NCBI GenBank assembly: GCA_964468655.1
Contig: CAYXUG010000061.1
Coordinates: 1 to 11,098, forward strand
Reading direction: 5' to 3'
Origin: CAYXUG01 sp964468655
Lineage (GTDB): Bacteria; Fidelibacterota; Marinisomatia; Marinisomatales; CAYXUG01
DNA: 11,098 nucleotides
The notes below the pieces were generated by a model, which was not told where the DNA came from, made no database searches, and saw only the letters and a list, made by a program, of their open reading frames with translations. Below, in pieces: positions 1-5,629 of the stretch; position 1 is the first letter of the stretch, and each line of letters begins with the position of its first letter. The translations under genes and the position numbers were made by a program.

Positions 1-85
1 TATCTATCATAAATTGGTCAAAATTCACTTTGGTCCGTTTTTTAACTAATCACCTTAATTATTAATTGAAAAGAAAGAAAGTTTT

Positions 86-499
86 TTATTTTAGTAAAAC
101 GATTCTTTGCGTAGCTTGATAACTACCTGTTTTCAGTTTTACAAAATAAATCCCACTTGCAAAATTAGAAGCATCCCAGACTACACTGTGGAAACCGGGA
201 ACAAGTTTACCACTCACCAATGTTGCTACCAATCGACCTTTGATGTCATGAATCTGTAGAGTCGTATTGCTTTTAGTCTCTACTGAAAATTCAATTGTAG
301 TGGTTGGATTAAAGGGGTTGGGGAAGTTTTGAAGTAAAGCAAATGATTGGGGTACATCACTTTTTTCTCTTTTTGCCGATCGCAATTCTTCAACGGGTTT
401 TTCAAATATAATGCTGGAAGAATTATTCAAAACATACGTCTCAATAACCGAATATCCTTCGTTTGATGTTCTCCCTAAATCACTAATGACCTCAAGCAC
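86..499 (-). pseudogene. T9SS type A sorting-domain protein, 3' fragment
   Basis: This is the C-terminal end of a secreted protein of unknown function. The last ~80 residues form a Por/T9SS type A sorting domain: NFPNPFNPTTT near residues 58-68, a LQIHDIKGRLV strand, a GFHSVVWDASN stretch, and a SGIYFVKLKTG plus IVLLK end. In known systems this domain directs cargo through the type IX secretion system and is then removed. The frame opens with GTG at 497-499, directly after an in-frame TAG (500-502). Upstream of that TAG the same frame stays open to 653 and still looks protein-like (for example PLTITWDDDLSDEEEE). The GTG is therefore probably not a true start, and the gene is broken by a nonsense change or a rearrangement. 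There is no signal peptide, which an intact T9SS cargo would need. The domain call is firm; pseudogene status is an inference. Confidence 0.65.
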
Positions 500-1199
500 C
501 TATTCTTCCTCTTCATCACTCAGATCATCATCCCAGGTAATTGTTAAAGGCCATGCACTGTTTCTTATTGATATAACATCTTCTTCATTTGCCAGTTTCT
601 TGTCTTGTGTAAACCTTGTATCAAATCCTTTAGAACCTGAATTACTTTCATTTTATGACAATGAAAATATATATGGTGTATTTGATATGGAAGTGAGAAA
701 TGAAATATTGTATATATCTTGCGGATATGGAATTTGTATTTTGGATATTTCTGATATTAATTCAATTGAATTTGTAGATTCAATTCAAAGTGGATATTAT
801 ACTAGGTATTCACTTGATGTCAATAGTGGATTTATATTTGAAGGTGGTGATTTAGCTGTTAACCTGTTTCAATTTGATTCCACAGCATTATCTTTACCTA
901 ACAAAACCATTCCTCATAATTTTAACTTGTATAAAAATTTCCCCAATCCATTTAACCCTAGTACTACGATTAATTATTATATAGGGTCACCTACATTTGT
1001 CGATATTGTTGTATTTGATATTTTAGGACGTGAAGTATATAAAATTATTGATAACGAGTTCAAGAATTCTGGTTTTCATAATGTAATTTGGAATGGCAAA
1101 AGCAATTCCAGTGAAGCAGTCAGTAGTGGAACATATATCATTAATTTAAAATCAAACAATCAAAATATCTCAAATTTAAAGATCATGTTGATAAAATAA
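411..1199 (+). CDS. LVIVD-repeat / T9SS type A sorting-domain protein, probable 5'-truncated remnant
   Basis: The reading frame has 262 codons, but only the part from about 612 onward looks like real protein. It begins with one or two LVIVD-type beta-propeller repeats (SNPLEPELLSFYDN, then YISCGYGICILDISD, residues ~70-115). A linker follows, then a type IX sorting domain from about residue 175 (NFPNPFNPSTT, VVFDILGREV, GFHNVIWNGKS, SSGTYIINLKS). The first ~65 residues are low-complexity and Ser-rich, are antisense to the opposing fragment, and contain no signal peptide. The ATG at 411 is therefore unlikely to be the original start. The region is more A/T-rich than its neighbours: 13 G/C in bases 661-720, against 31 in bases 3601-3660. 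It is probably the 3' remnant of a larger secreted propeller protein, joined head to head with the minus-strand fragment. It could also be an assembly chimera. Confidence 0.6.
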   Translation: MLEELFKTYVSITEYPSFDVLPKSLMTSSTYSSSSSLRSSSQVIVKGHALFLIDITSSSFASFLSCVNLVSNPLEPELLSFYDNENIYGVFDMEVRNEILYISCGYGICILDISDINSIEFVDSIQSGYYTRYSLDVNSGFIFEGGDLAVNLFQFDSTALSLPNKTIPHNFNLYKNFPNPFNPSTTINYYIGSPTFVDIVVFDILGREVYKIIDNEFKNSGFHNVIWNGKSNSSEAVSSGTYIINLKSNNQNISNLKIMLIK

Positions 1200-1224
1200 A
1201 TACGGAGAAAAATATTGAAATGTC

Positions 1225-1282
1225 CTGACTAAAGTATTCTCCCCTATTTCGGGGGAAACACAGGGGGGAATTTTATTCAATT
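1225..1282 (+). repeat. Imperfect direct repeat, copy A
   Basis: Copy A runs TGACTAA, then TTCTCCCC, a short loop, GGGGGAAAC, a G-run, and ATTTTATTCAATT (1270-1282). Copy B at 1645-1704 has the same order of blocks and an identical 13-base end. Inside copy A, TCCCC (1240-1244) can pair with GGGGA (1252-1256). The pattern resembles the widespread intergenic 'CTCCCCT...GGGGAG...GGTGAGGG' repeats found in many bacterial genomes. It has no coding potential. Confidence 0.6.
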
Positions 1283-1317
1283 AAAAATTCAAAATACAAA
1301 TTGCAAAATTCAAATTG
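1278..1317 (+). repeat. Heptad array, CAAAWTK type
   Basis: Four consecutive 7-base units start at 1290, 1297, 1304 and 1311: CAAAATA, CAAATTG, CAAAATT and CAAATTG. A related CAATTAA unit starts at 1278, 12 bases before the array. The strict 7-base spacing separates it from simple A/T-rich sequence. Confidence 0.6.
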
Positions 1318-1328
1318 TTTGAAGATCG

Positions 1329-1371
1329 AATCCACAGGTCGAGGACTCGCCTATCGGCTGAGATTCTGTGA
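1329..1371 (-). repeat. Dispersed hairpin element, copy 1 (inverted relative to copy 2)
   Basis: The reverse complement of 1331-1370 matches 7661-7700 at 32 of 40 positions with no gap. Read on the plus strand it can fold: CACAG (1333-1337) pairs with CTGTG (1366-1370), and inside this CTCGCC can pair with GGC(T)GAG around a TATC loop, with a one-base bulge. It lies in a gene-free region. Its function is unknown; it could be a mobile palindromic intergenic element. Confidence 0.65.
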
Positions 1372-1438
1372 AAATGTAGAACACTATTTACCAATAATCC
1401 CCGCTTTTTAATAGAGAATAAAACATAAATATTTAAAA

Positions 1439-1461
1439 CGTAAACAGCGCACAACGTCCTC
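1439..1461 (+). repeat. Degenerate CGT-type heptads
   Basis: CGTAAAC starts at 1439, and after a two-base slip CGCACAA (1448) and CGTCCTC (1455) follow. This block resembles 7702-7723, in the other large intergenic gap, which has CGTAAAG, CGTCCAA and CGTCTAA. The copy is short and degenerate, so confidence is limited. Confidence 0.4.
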
Positions 1462-1518
1462 CCTCACCCTGCGGGTAATTTTCCGTTTCCATTACGTTTT
1501 ACCTACCTGCCCACAGGG

Positions 1519-1602
1519 TCATTCGGACGAGCGAAGCGTAGCAATCTCAATAGTCGGCGAAGAAAAAACGCGAGATCACCCCGTCTTCGTTCGTGAAAAT
1601 CA
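1519..1602 (+). repeat. GCAATCTC-type intergenic repeat with inverted arms
   Basis: The left arm (1519-1548) runs from TCATTCGGACGAGCGAAGCG to GCAATCTC. The right arm (1572-1602) begins GAGATCACCCCGTCTTCGTTCG and is an imperfect reverse complement of the left. This matches the style of the 'GTCATTGCGAGGAGCGAAGCGA..GCAATCTC' elements found between genes in many unrelated bacterial genomes. No open frame makes sense here. I regard it as a degenerate non-autonomous intergenic repeat. Confidence 0.65.
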
Positions 1603-1619
1603 CTACGACGGGCAAGCAC

Positions 1620-1639
1620 GTTCCGCATTCCGGCGGAAC
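1620..1639 (+). repeat. Perfect 7-bp hairpin
   Basis: GTTCCGC (1620-1626) and GCGGAAC (1633-1639) pair perfectly around a six-base loop. No T-run follows on either strand, so an intrinsic terminator is unlikely. It sits just downstream of the GCAATCTC element and is probably part of the same composite repeat. Confidence 0.55.
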
Positions 1640-1644
1640 TCGTG

Positions 1645-1704
1645 ATGACTAAGGAAAGTAACTCTTCTCCTCAGGGGAGACGGTGAGGGAGATTTTATTC
1701 AATT
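1645..1704 (+). repeat. Imperfect direct repeat, copy B
   Basis: Copy B has TGACTAA, then TTCTCC, TCAGGGGAGAC, GGTGAGGGAG (1682-1691) and ATTTTATTCAATT (1692-1704). The final 13 bases are identical to 1270-1282 in copy A. GGTGAGGGAG is also the exact reverse complement of CTCCCTCACC at 1459-1468. Together with copy A it brackets roughly 360 bp of other small repeats. Confidence 0.6.
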
Positions 1705-1749
1705 TTCAATTATCCATCATCAATTAAATCACAATTCCGCAATTTAAAA
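1700..1749 (+). repeat. Heptad array, CAATTNN type
   Basis: Seven-base units start at 1700, 1707, 1714 and 1721: CAATTTT, CAATTAT, CCATCAT and CAATTAA. Two further CAATT cores follow out of phase at 1732 and 1740. This array directly precedes the CCAG heptads. Confidence 0.55.
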
Positions 1750-1750
1750 C

Positions 1751-1799
1751 CCAGCGTCCAGAGCCCCGAAACCAGCCACCATTAACCAGACACTAGTTT
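1751..1799 (+). repeat. Heptad array, CCAGNNN type, at the 3' end of nadK
   Basis: Seven consecutive 7-base units start at 1751, 1758, 1765, 1772, 1779, 1786 and 1793. Four begin with CCAG; the others (CCCG, CCAT, CTAG) differ from it by one base. The last unit overlaps the TAA stop codon of nadK, read on the opposite strand (1798-1800). The period is strict but the units have drifted, so this looks like an old short tandem repeat. Confidence 0.65.
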
Positions 1800-2673
1800 A
1801 ATGATTCCCTTTCTGCCCCAGACCGAGTTTGGTTCGTAAAACATCAAAATATTCCCTGTCGTTGAAGGTGACAAGATTTACCGTATATTCCGCTTTCCGG
1901 ATGATTATTGTTGAATCGGAGGTGACCAATTCCTGTTGCTGGCCGTCAACAGTCAGTTTCATGTCCGGCGCGTCTTCTGCGAATGCAACTTTAATTTCCT
2001 GATCACCGGGCAGTACAATAGGCCTGGCGGATAACGTGTGAGGGCAAATGGGCGCCAGCGTAAATAATGATAATTTTGGCAAAACGATGGGACCTCCAGC
2101 AGAAAGATTGTATCCTGTTGATCCTGTGGGAGTAGAAATAATCAGTCCGTCTGAATTGTAGGTGGTTACATACTGGTCATTCATGTGAACAGTACAATTC
2201 ACAAGCCGGAATGTATCTCCCCGTTCAACCACAAGATCATTCAACGCATGGACTGTTTTCATCATAATTCCGTTTGTGTGAATTTCACCTTTCATGACCA
2301 TTCTTGGGTATAAGGTGTAATCGCCGCTGGAAACAGACTCCATCCGCTTGTACAAATCATCAAGACTCACTTCAGCAAGAAAACCAAGCCCTCCCAAATG
2401 GATTCCGAGAATGGGCGTTTCCCTGTGCGCCACAGCTCTCGCAGCGGAAAGGATTGTTCCGTCTCCGCCCATGGCAAGAAGATAATCAATTTTTTCAAAA
2501 TCATCGGCTGTTTCAATGATGTCATAGTTGACATTTGATTTCTGCTCCAACTGGCTGTCAATTCTGGTGGTAAGGAATACTGTGTAATCGTTGGAATTAA
2601 ACCATTTCATAACCTCCGGCAGAACCTGCCAAAACAATTCTTTTTCCGTATTTCCCCAGATACCTACTTTCAT
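1798..2673 (-). CDS. nadK: NAD kinase
   Basis: This cytoplasmic enzyme phosphorylates NAD to NADP, using ATP or polyphosphate, and sets the cell's NADP(H) supply. The 291-residue length is normal for the bacterial family. Visible motifs are GGDGT (residues 69-73, with the catalytic Asp71), LGGLGFLAE (93-101), the substrate-binding N-D pair in ALNDLVV (145-146, more often N-E), the STPTGSTGY loop (180-188) and TVDGQQ near residue 245. The start is ATG at 2671-2673, with AAAGGA about eight bases upstream. The gene begins 28 bp after xseB and is the last gene of the minus-strand block. No T-rich terminator hairpin is visible downstream, where the CCAG heptad array begins at the stop codon. Confidence 0.97.
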   Translation of the reverse strand: MKVGIWGNTEKELFWQVLPEVMKWFNSNDYTVFLTTRIDSQLEQKSNVNYDIIETADDFEKIDYLLAMGGDGTILSAARAVAHRETPILGIHLGGLGFLAEVSLDDLYKRMESVSSGDYTLYPRMVMKGEIHTNGIMMKTVHALNDLVVERGDTFRLVNCTVHMNDQYVTTYNSDGLIISTPTGSTGYNLSAGGPIVLPKLSLFTLAPICPHTLSARPIVLPGDQEIKVAFAEDAPDMKLTVDGQQQELVTSDSTIIIRKAEYTVNLVTFNDREYFDVLRTKLGLGQKGNH

Positions 2674-2701
2674 TTATTTGTCCTTTAAACCTCGATTGTT
2701 T

Positions 2702-2911
2702 TCAGGAAGATTTTATCTTGTCCCTAGATAATTTTCTCACCTTTTTCTCAGCATCTTCAAGCATTTTTTTGCATTTATTGGCCATCTTTACACCTTCTTC
2801 AAATAATTTTAAACTCTCCTCAAGAGAGGTGGTTTCTTCTTCGAGATTTTTCACAATTTCTTCAAGACGTAAGAATGTTTTTTCAAAATCCAATGATTTT
2901 TTGGTTGCCAT
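2702..2911 (-). CDS. xseB: Exodeoxyribonuclease VII small subunit
   Basis: XseB is the small subunit of exonuclease VII, the cytoplasmic enzyme that degrades single-stranded DNA from both ends during repair. Several copies of XseB bind each large subunit. The protein has 69 residues, close to the usual 60-85, and is almost entirely a helical hairpin. The family pattern FEKTFLRLEEIVKNLEE is at residues 9-25, followed by LEESLKLFEEGVKMA (31-45) and a basic tail. The start is ATG at 2909-2911, with a purine-rich GGGGAT upstream. It lies 96 bp downstream of xseA, in the usual xseA-xseB order, and 28 bp before nadK. Confidence 0.93.
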   Translation of the reverse strand: MATKKSLDFEKTFLRLEEIVKNLEEETTSLEESLKLFEEGVKMANKCKKMLEDAEKKVRKLSRDKIKSS

Positions 2912-3007
2912 ATTAATCCCCGGTTTCTCCTGTATTTATTGAAATGATGTAATTTATAATCTTAAATATCCCCTTTGTTTGCTAAATCTGCAACATCGAA
3001 ATTTTAC

Positions 3008-4264
3008 TCATTTCGAAGCTGGATTCACTTTTTTGACCTCTGTTTTTACATCACCATCCGACATGATGATTTCCAGCTTATTTCCCGATTTCATGCCTTT
3101 CACACGATTCAAAATTTTCCTTTCAGGAAGTTTTAAAACGATGGAATATCCCCGTTCCAACAGTCCTTCCGGACTGGCGCTGAGGAGTCGTTGATTCACC
3201 CCGTCAAATTTTGATTGGTGCATGCTTAAATTGAACTGAATTTGATGATTCAGTCGATCGCGAATTTCCTTTAATCGTTCAGTTTTCTGTTCGACGAGAA
3301 TTTGAGGATGAAGAAATCCATACCGAGATGTAAGTCCATCCAGCCGCTGCCACGCAGTTTCCATCATGAGATTCAATTTTTCCTGAATCCGATTTTCCGA
3401 TTCATTCAGCACATTCATCAAGTCCGGCAAAGATGGTGACACAAGTTCCGCGGCGGCGGACGGCGTGGGCGCTCTCAGGTCAGCTACAAAATCAGCAATG
3501 GTAAAATCCGTTTCATGTCCCACAGCAGAAATAACAGGTAATATACAGTCAACTATTGCCCGTGCCACAATTTCTTCATTAAATGACCACAAATCTTCAA
3601 TGGAACCGCCGCCTCTTCCGACGATCAGAACGTCTACCTCGCCTTTTTTGTCAAATTCCTGAATGGCACTAACAATATCAGCGGGCGCTTCTTTTCCTTG
3701 AACCAAAGTGGGTCTGAGTAGGATTTCCACATGAGGCGCTCTTCGCGTCAGTACATGGGTAATATCTTCGATAACAGCCCCTTTCCCGGAAGTGACCACA
3801 CCTACACGAAATGGAAATTTGGGAAGTGTTTTTTTTATGTCTTCATCAAACAGACCTTCTTCACTCAGCTTTGTTTTCAGCTTTTCAAACTTAAGAAAAA
3901 GATTCCCTAATCCCGATTCTTCCATATCCCGTGCAACAATCTGATACCGCCCGTGCTGTTCGTAAACGGAAATATTCCCCGTTATCACAACACTCATTCC
4001 ATCCTTTGGCGCAAACCGCAAAAACCGGTTGTTCCCCTTGAACATAACTGCCGACAGTTCAGCTCCTTCATCTTTCAGCGTGAAATACATGTGCCCGGAA
4101 GGATAGTGCTTGAAATTGGAAATTTCTCCCTCCACCTTCACCCTTGAAAACGACGATTCCAGGATGCCCTTAATGCCCGAGGTCAGCTCAGATACAGTGA
4201 GGATTTCCTGTGAAAAATCTTCTGATTCTTCATGGGGAAATTGGTCAAATAAATTATCCATCAT
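3008..4264 (-). CDS. xseA: Exodeoxyribonuclease VII large subunit
   Basis: XseA is the catalytic subunit of exonuclease VII and acts with XseB, encoded next door. At 418 residues it is slightly shorter than the E. coli protein but complete. An N-terminal OB-fold (about residues 20-115; SGHMYFTLKDEGAELSAVMF) binds single-stranded DNA. The catalytic core carries GVVTSGKGAVIEDI (155-168), GRGGGSIEDLWSFNE (217-230) and SAVGHETDFTIADF followed by RAPTPSAAAE (246-273), all family signatures. The C-terminal part is helical and should receive XseB. The start ATG (4262-4264) overlaps the TGA of the upstream S1/P1-like gene as ATGA, so translation is probably coupled. A second ATG follows immediately. 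Confidence 0.97.
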   Translation of the reverse strand: MMDNLFDQFPHEESEDFSQEILTVSELTSGIKGILESSFSRVKVEGEISNFKHYPSGHMYFTLKDEGAELSAVMFKGNNRFLRFAPKDGMSVVITGNISVYEQHGRYQIVARDMEESGLGNLFLKFEKLKTKLSEEGLFDEDIKKTLPKFPFRVGVVTSGKGAVIEDITHVLTRRAPHVEILLRPTLVQGKEAPADIVSAIQEFDKKGEVDVLIVGRGGGSIEDLWSFNEEIVARAIVDCILPVISAVGHETDFTIADFVADLRAPTPSAAAELVSPSLPDLMNVLNESENRIQEKLNLMMETAWQRLDGLTSRYGFLHPQILVEQKTERLKEIRDRLNHQIQFNLSMHQSKFDGVNQRLLSASPEGLLERGYSIVLKLPERKILNRVKGMKSGNKLEIIMSDGDVKTEVKKVNPASK

Positions 4265-5157
4265 TGTGAATTAATTTGAGTTTTTTGGGGTGGTTTTGGT
4301 TTTCCCGCCTCCACCCAAGCCGAATGCCAGAAAGAAGCTACCCTCACGGAAGCCAATTCCATACGATCTTTTGCCAGCCACCCGCTTTCTTTAAACAATA
4401 TTTCGATATATCCCGTCCCATCCATGGATTGATCTCTATCTGCGATTCGCTTTTGACTTTCCATGGGAAGTTCCCTCCGTGCAAGAGAGTCTGCTTTTAA
4501 CAAAACAGTGTGGAGCGGGAAAGATTCTACCACAATCCGGAATGCAACATCAACGGGGTCTTTCACCATCTGGAGATCACCTTTCGGATTAACTTTGTTT
4601 AGCAGAAATGCATCCACCATATCCGCTTCCCATCTCTTGTGGATTCCCCTATTTCCCGACAACTGCCCGTTATAATTCTCCACCACGTGAAGGGGCATGT
4701 GAATGTCGGAAACATAATGACCGAGGACTGCGGCTGTCAATTTTGCATCTTCCCATTTTTCTGCTTTAAACTGGTCTATCAATTTTTGATAAAAGGATTC
4801 TATTCTCCAGGGGGAAGTTCCCCACTGATTTATATTTTTTTCACCATACTTTTGAATCAATGCATCCAGAGTTCGGGGAATGTCAGAAAAGGGGAAAACA
4901 TCATAAAGATCGGCATCAATGTAGTGTCCCCTTCCTTCATTGGGATGATTGACTTTATCCCTGCGCCACAAATCGGGATCTATTGAATGCTCTGACAGGT
5001 AATCCGAATGAAAAACAAAATAGATTCCCAGTTCATCCGACAGGAGGTGTGCTGCTTCTCTGTTGATGGTTTTATGCGCATTGAACCCCCACCCGTATAG
5101 GAGTCCAAATGAAATACAGATGACCGCCGGAAATAGAATTCGGAAAGGGAAAATCAA
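4261..5157 (-). CDS. Secreted zinc-dependent S1/P1 nuclease / phospholipase C fold protein
   Basis: The protein (298 residues) belongs to the P1 nuclease/phospholipase C superfamily of exported trinuclear-zinc hydrolases. It should cleave single-stranded nucleic acid or phospholipids outside the cytoplasm. The hydrophobic N-terminus fits a signal peptide cut at G22/W23, which would leave Trp as the new N-terminus, as the fold requires for zinc binding. Candidate ligands keep the family spacing: W23, H28, an Asp in DPDLW (60-64), H78, H147, D151 and H157 in LGHYVSDIHMPLH, and H173 and E177 in HKRWE. Nuclease versus phospholipase cannot be decided from sequence alone; the Glu in the last pair is PLC-like. 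The likely start is TTG at 5155-5157, with an in-frame TAA three codons upstream and no clear ribosome-binding site. The gene begins 22 bp after the small basic gene and overlaps xseA by 4 bp. Confidence 0.86.
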   Translation of the reverse strand: MIFPFRILFPAVICISFGLLYGWGFNAHKTINREAAHLLSDELGIYFVFHSDYLSEHSIDPDLWRRDKVNHPNEGRGHYIDADLYDVFPFSDIPRTLDALIQKYGEKNINQWGTSPWRIESFYQKLIDQFKAEKWEDAKLTAAVLGHYVSDIHMPLHVVENYNGQLSGNRGIHKRWEADMVDAFLLNKVNPKGDLQMVKDPVDVAFRIVVESFPLHTVLLKADSLARRELPMESQKRIADRDQSMDGTGYIEILFKESGWLAKDRMELASVRVASFWHSAWVEAGKPKPPQKTQINSQ

Positions 5158-5179
5158 AATACGTTACACTAAAATTGAA

Positions 5180-5275
5180 CTATCTCAATTTTTTCTTGTG
5201 CCGGTTATTGCGGAGGCGTTTTTTCCTTTTGTGGGTGGAAATTTTACGCTTCTTTCGCTTTTTACCACAAGGCAT
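5180..5275 (-). CDS. 31-residue basic protein, AURKAIP1/COX24-like (putative small ribosomal protein)
   Basis: The frame runs from ATG (5273-5275) to TAG (5180-5182) and encodes 31 residues. It starts MPCGKKRKKRK, has STHKRKKRLRNNRHKKK in the middle, and more than half of the residues are Lys or Arg. I recognise this as the very short MP-x-GKKRK..THKRKKR..RHKKK protein widespread in Bacteroidota, often annotated as AURKAIP1/COX24 domain. That family is related to mitochondrial ribosomal protein mS38, so a place on the 30S subunit is likely but inferred. AGAGGA (5282-5287) is an ideal ribosome-binding site six bases before the ATG and overlaps the HU stop codon. The gene begins 10 bp after HU and ends 22 bp before the S1/P1-like gene. 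It is easily missed because of its length. Confidence 0.83.
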   Translation of the reverse strand: MPCGKKRKKRKISTHKRKKRLRNNRHKKKLR

Positions 5276-5281
5276 ACAAAA

Positions 5282-5287
5282 TCCTCT
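5282..5287 (-). promoter_or_regulatory. Ribosome-binding site of the 31-residue gene
   Basis: On the minus strand AGAGGA sits six bases before the ATG at 5275. It overlaps the TAG stop of the HU gene (5286-5288), which suggests that ribosomes finishing HU reinitiate on the small gene. The site supports the reality of this very short reading frame. Confidence 0.7.
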
Positions 5288-5573
5288 AAACTTTTAATGT
5301 TTCTCTAATGGTTTTCTTCAATGACATGGATGGCTTAAAGACAGGAACAAATCGTTCCGGCAGTTGAACTGTCTCGCCTGTTCCCGGATTTCTTGCAAGT
5401 CTCGGTTCCCGTTTTTTTATACCAAACGTACCAAAACCTCTCAATTCAACATGACCTTTTGATTTTAAAGTATTAATAATGGTTGACATAAATCCGTCAA
5501 TGACAGTTTCCGTCTCCACCTTGGTTAAACCGGTGGCGGCAGATACTCTATCTACTATATTTGCTTTGGTCAT
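5286..5573 (-). CDS. HU/IHF-family DNA-binding protein
   Basis: This small nucleoid protein binds and bends DNA as a dimer. With the start chosen here it has 95 residues, typical for the family. It begins MTKANIVDRVS, carries the HU signature VELRGFGTFGIKKRE (residues 43-56), and has the beta-arm with the intercalating-proline motif RNPGTGE (61-67), followed by VPVFKPS (76-82). A longer frame starts at 5591 (six extra residues), but AAGGAAAG at 5579-5586 is well placed for the ATG at 5571-5573 and the family normally begins there. HU versus IHF cannot be separated by eye. The gene lies 56 bp after the transglycosylase and is followed at once by the 31-residue gene. Confidence 0.95.
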   Translation of the reverse strand: MTKANIVDRVSAATGLTKVETETVIDGFMSTIINTLKSKGHVELRGFGTFGIKKREPRLARNPGTGETVQLPERFVPVFKPSMSLKKTIRETLKV

Positions 5574-5578
5574 GGTAT

Positions 5579-5586
5579 CTTTCCTT
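5579..5586 (-). promoter_or_regulatory. Ribosome-binding site deciding the HU start
   Basis: On the minus strand AAGGAAAG lies five bases before the ATG at 5573 and inside the longer alternative reading frame that starts at 5591. It favours the shorter, family-like 95-residue product. Confidence 0.6.
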
Positions 5587-5629
5587 TTCATACGTTTTTT
5601 ATCGATTAAAGCCCGGGAAGTTAATCAAC

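Noticed and set aside
1238..1260. Possible intrinsic terminator behind the plus-strand T9SS fragment
   Set aside because: TCCCC/GGGGA can form a stem, but no T-run follows, and the sequence belongs to the direct repeat found again at 1645-1704.
1278..1799. CRISPR array
   Set aside because: The repeats are 7 bases long and back to back, with no unique spacers and no cas genes.
4639..4986. Plus-strand open frame of 115 codons inside the S1/P1-like gene
   Set aside because: It is the antisense shadow of a gene with conserved zinc ligands, with no signal of its own.
5589..5591. Upstream ATG as the HU start
   Set aside because: It would add six residues not typical of the family, while the ribosome-binding site fits the ATG at 5573.
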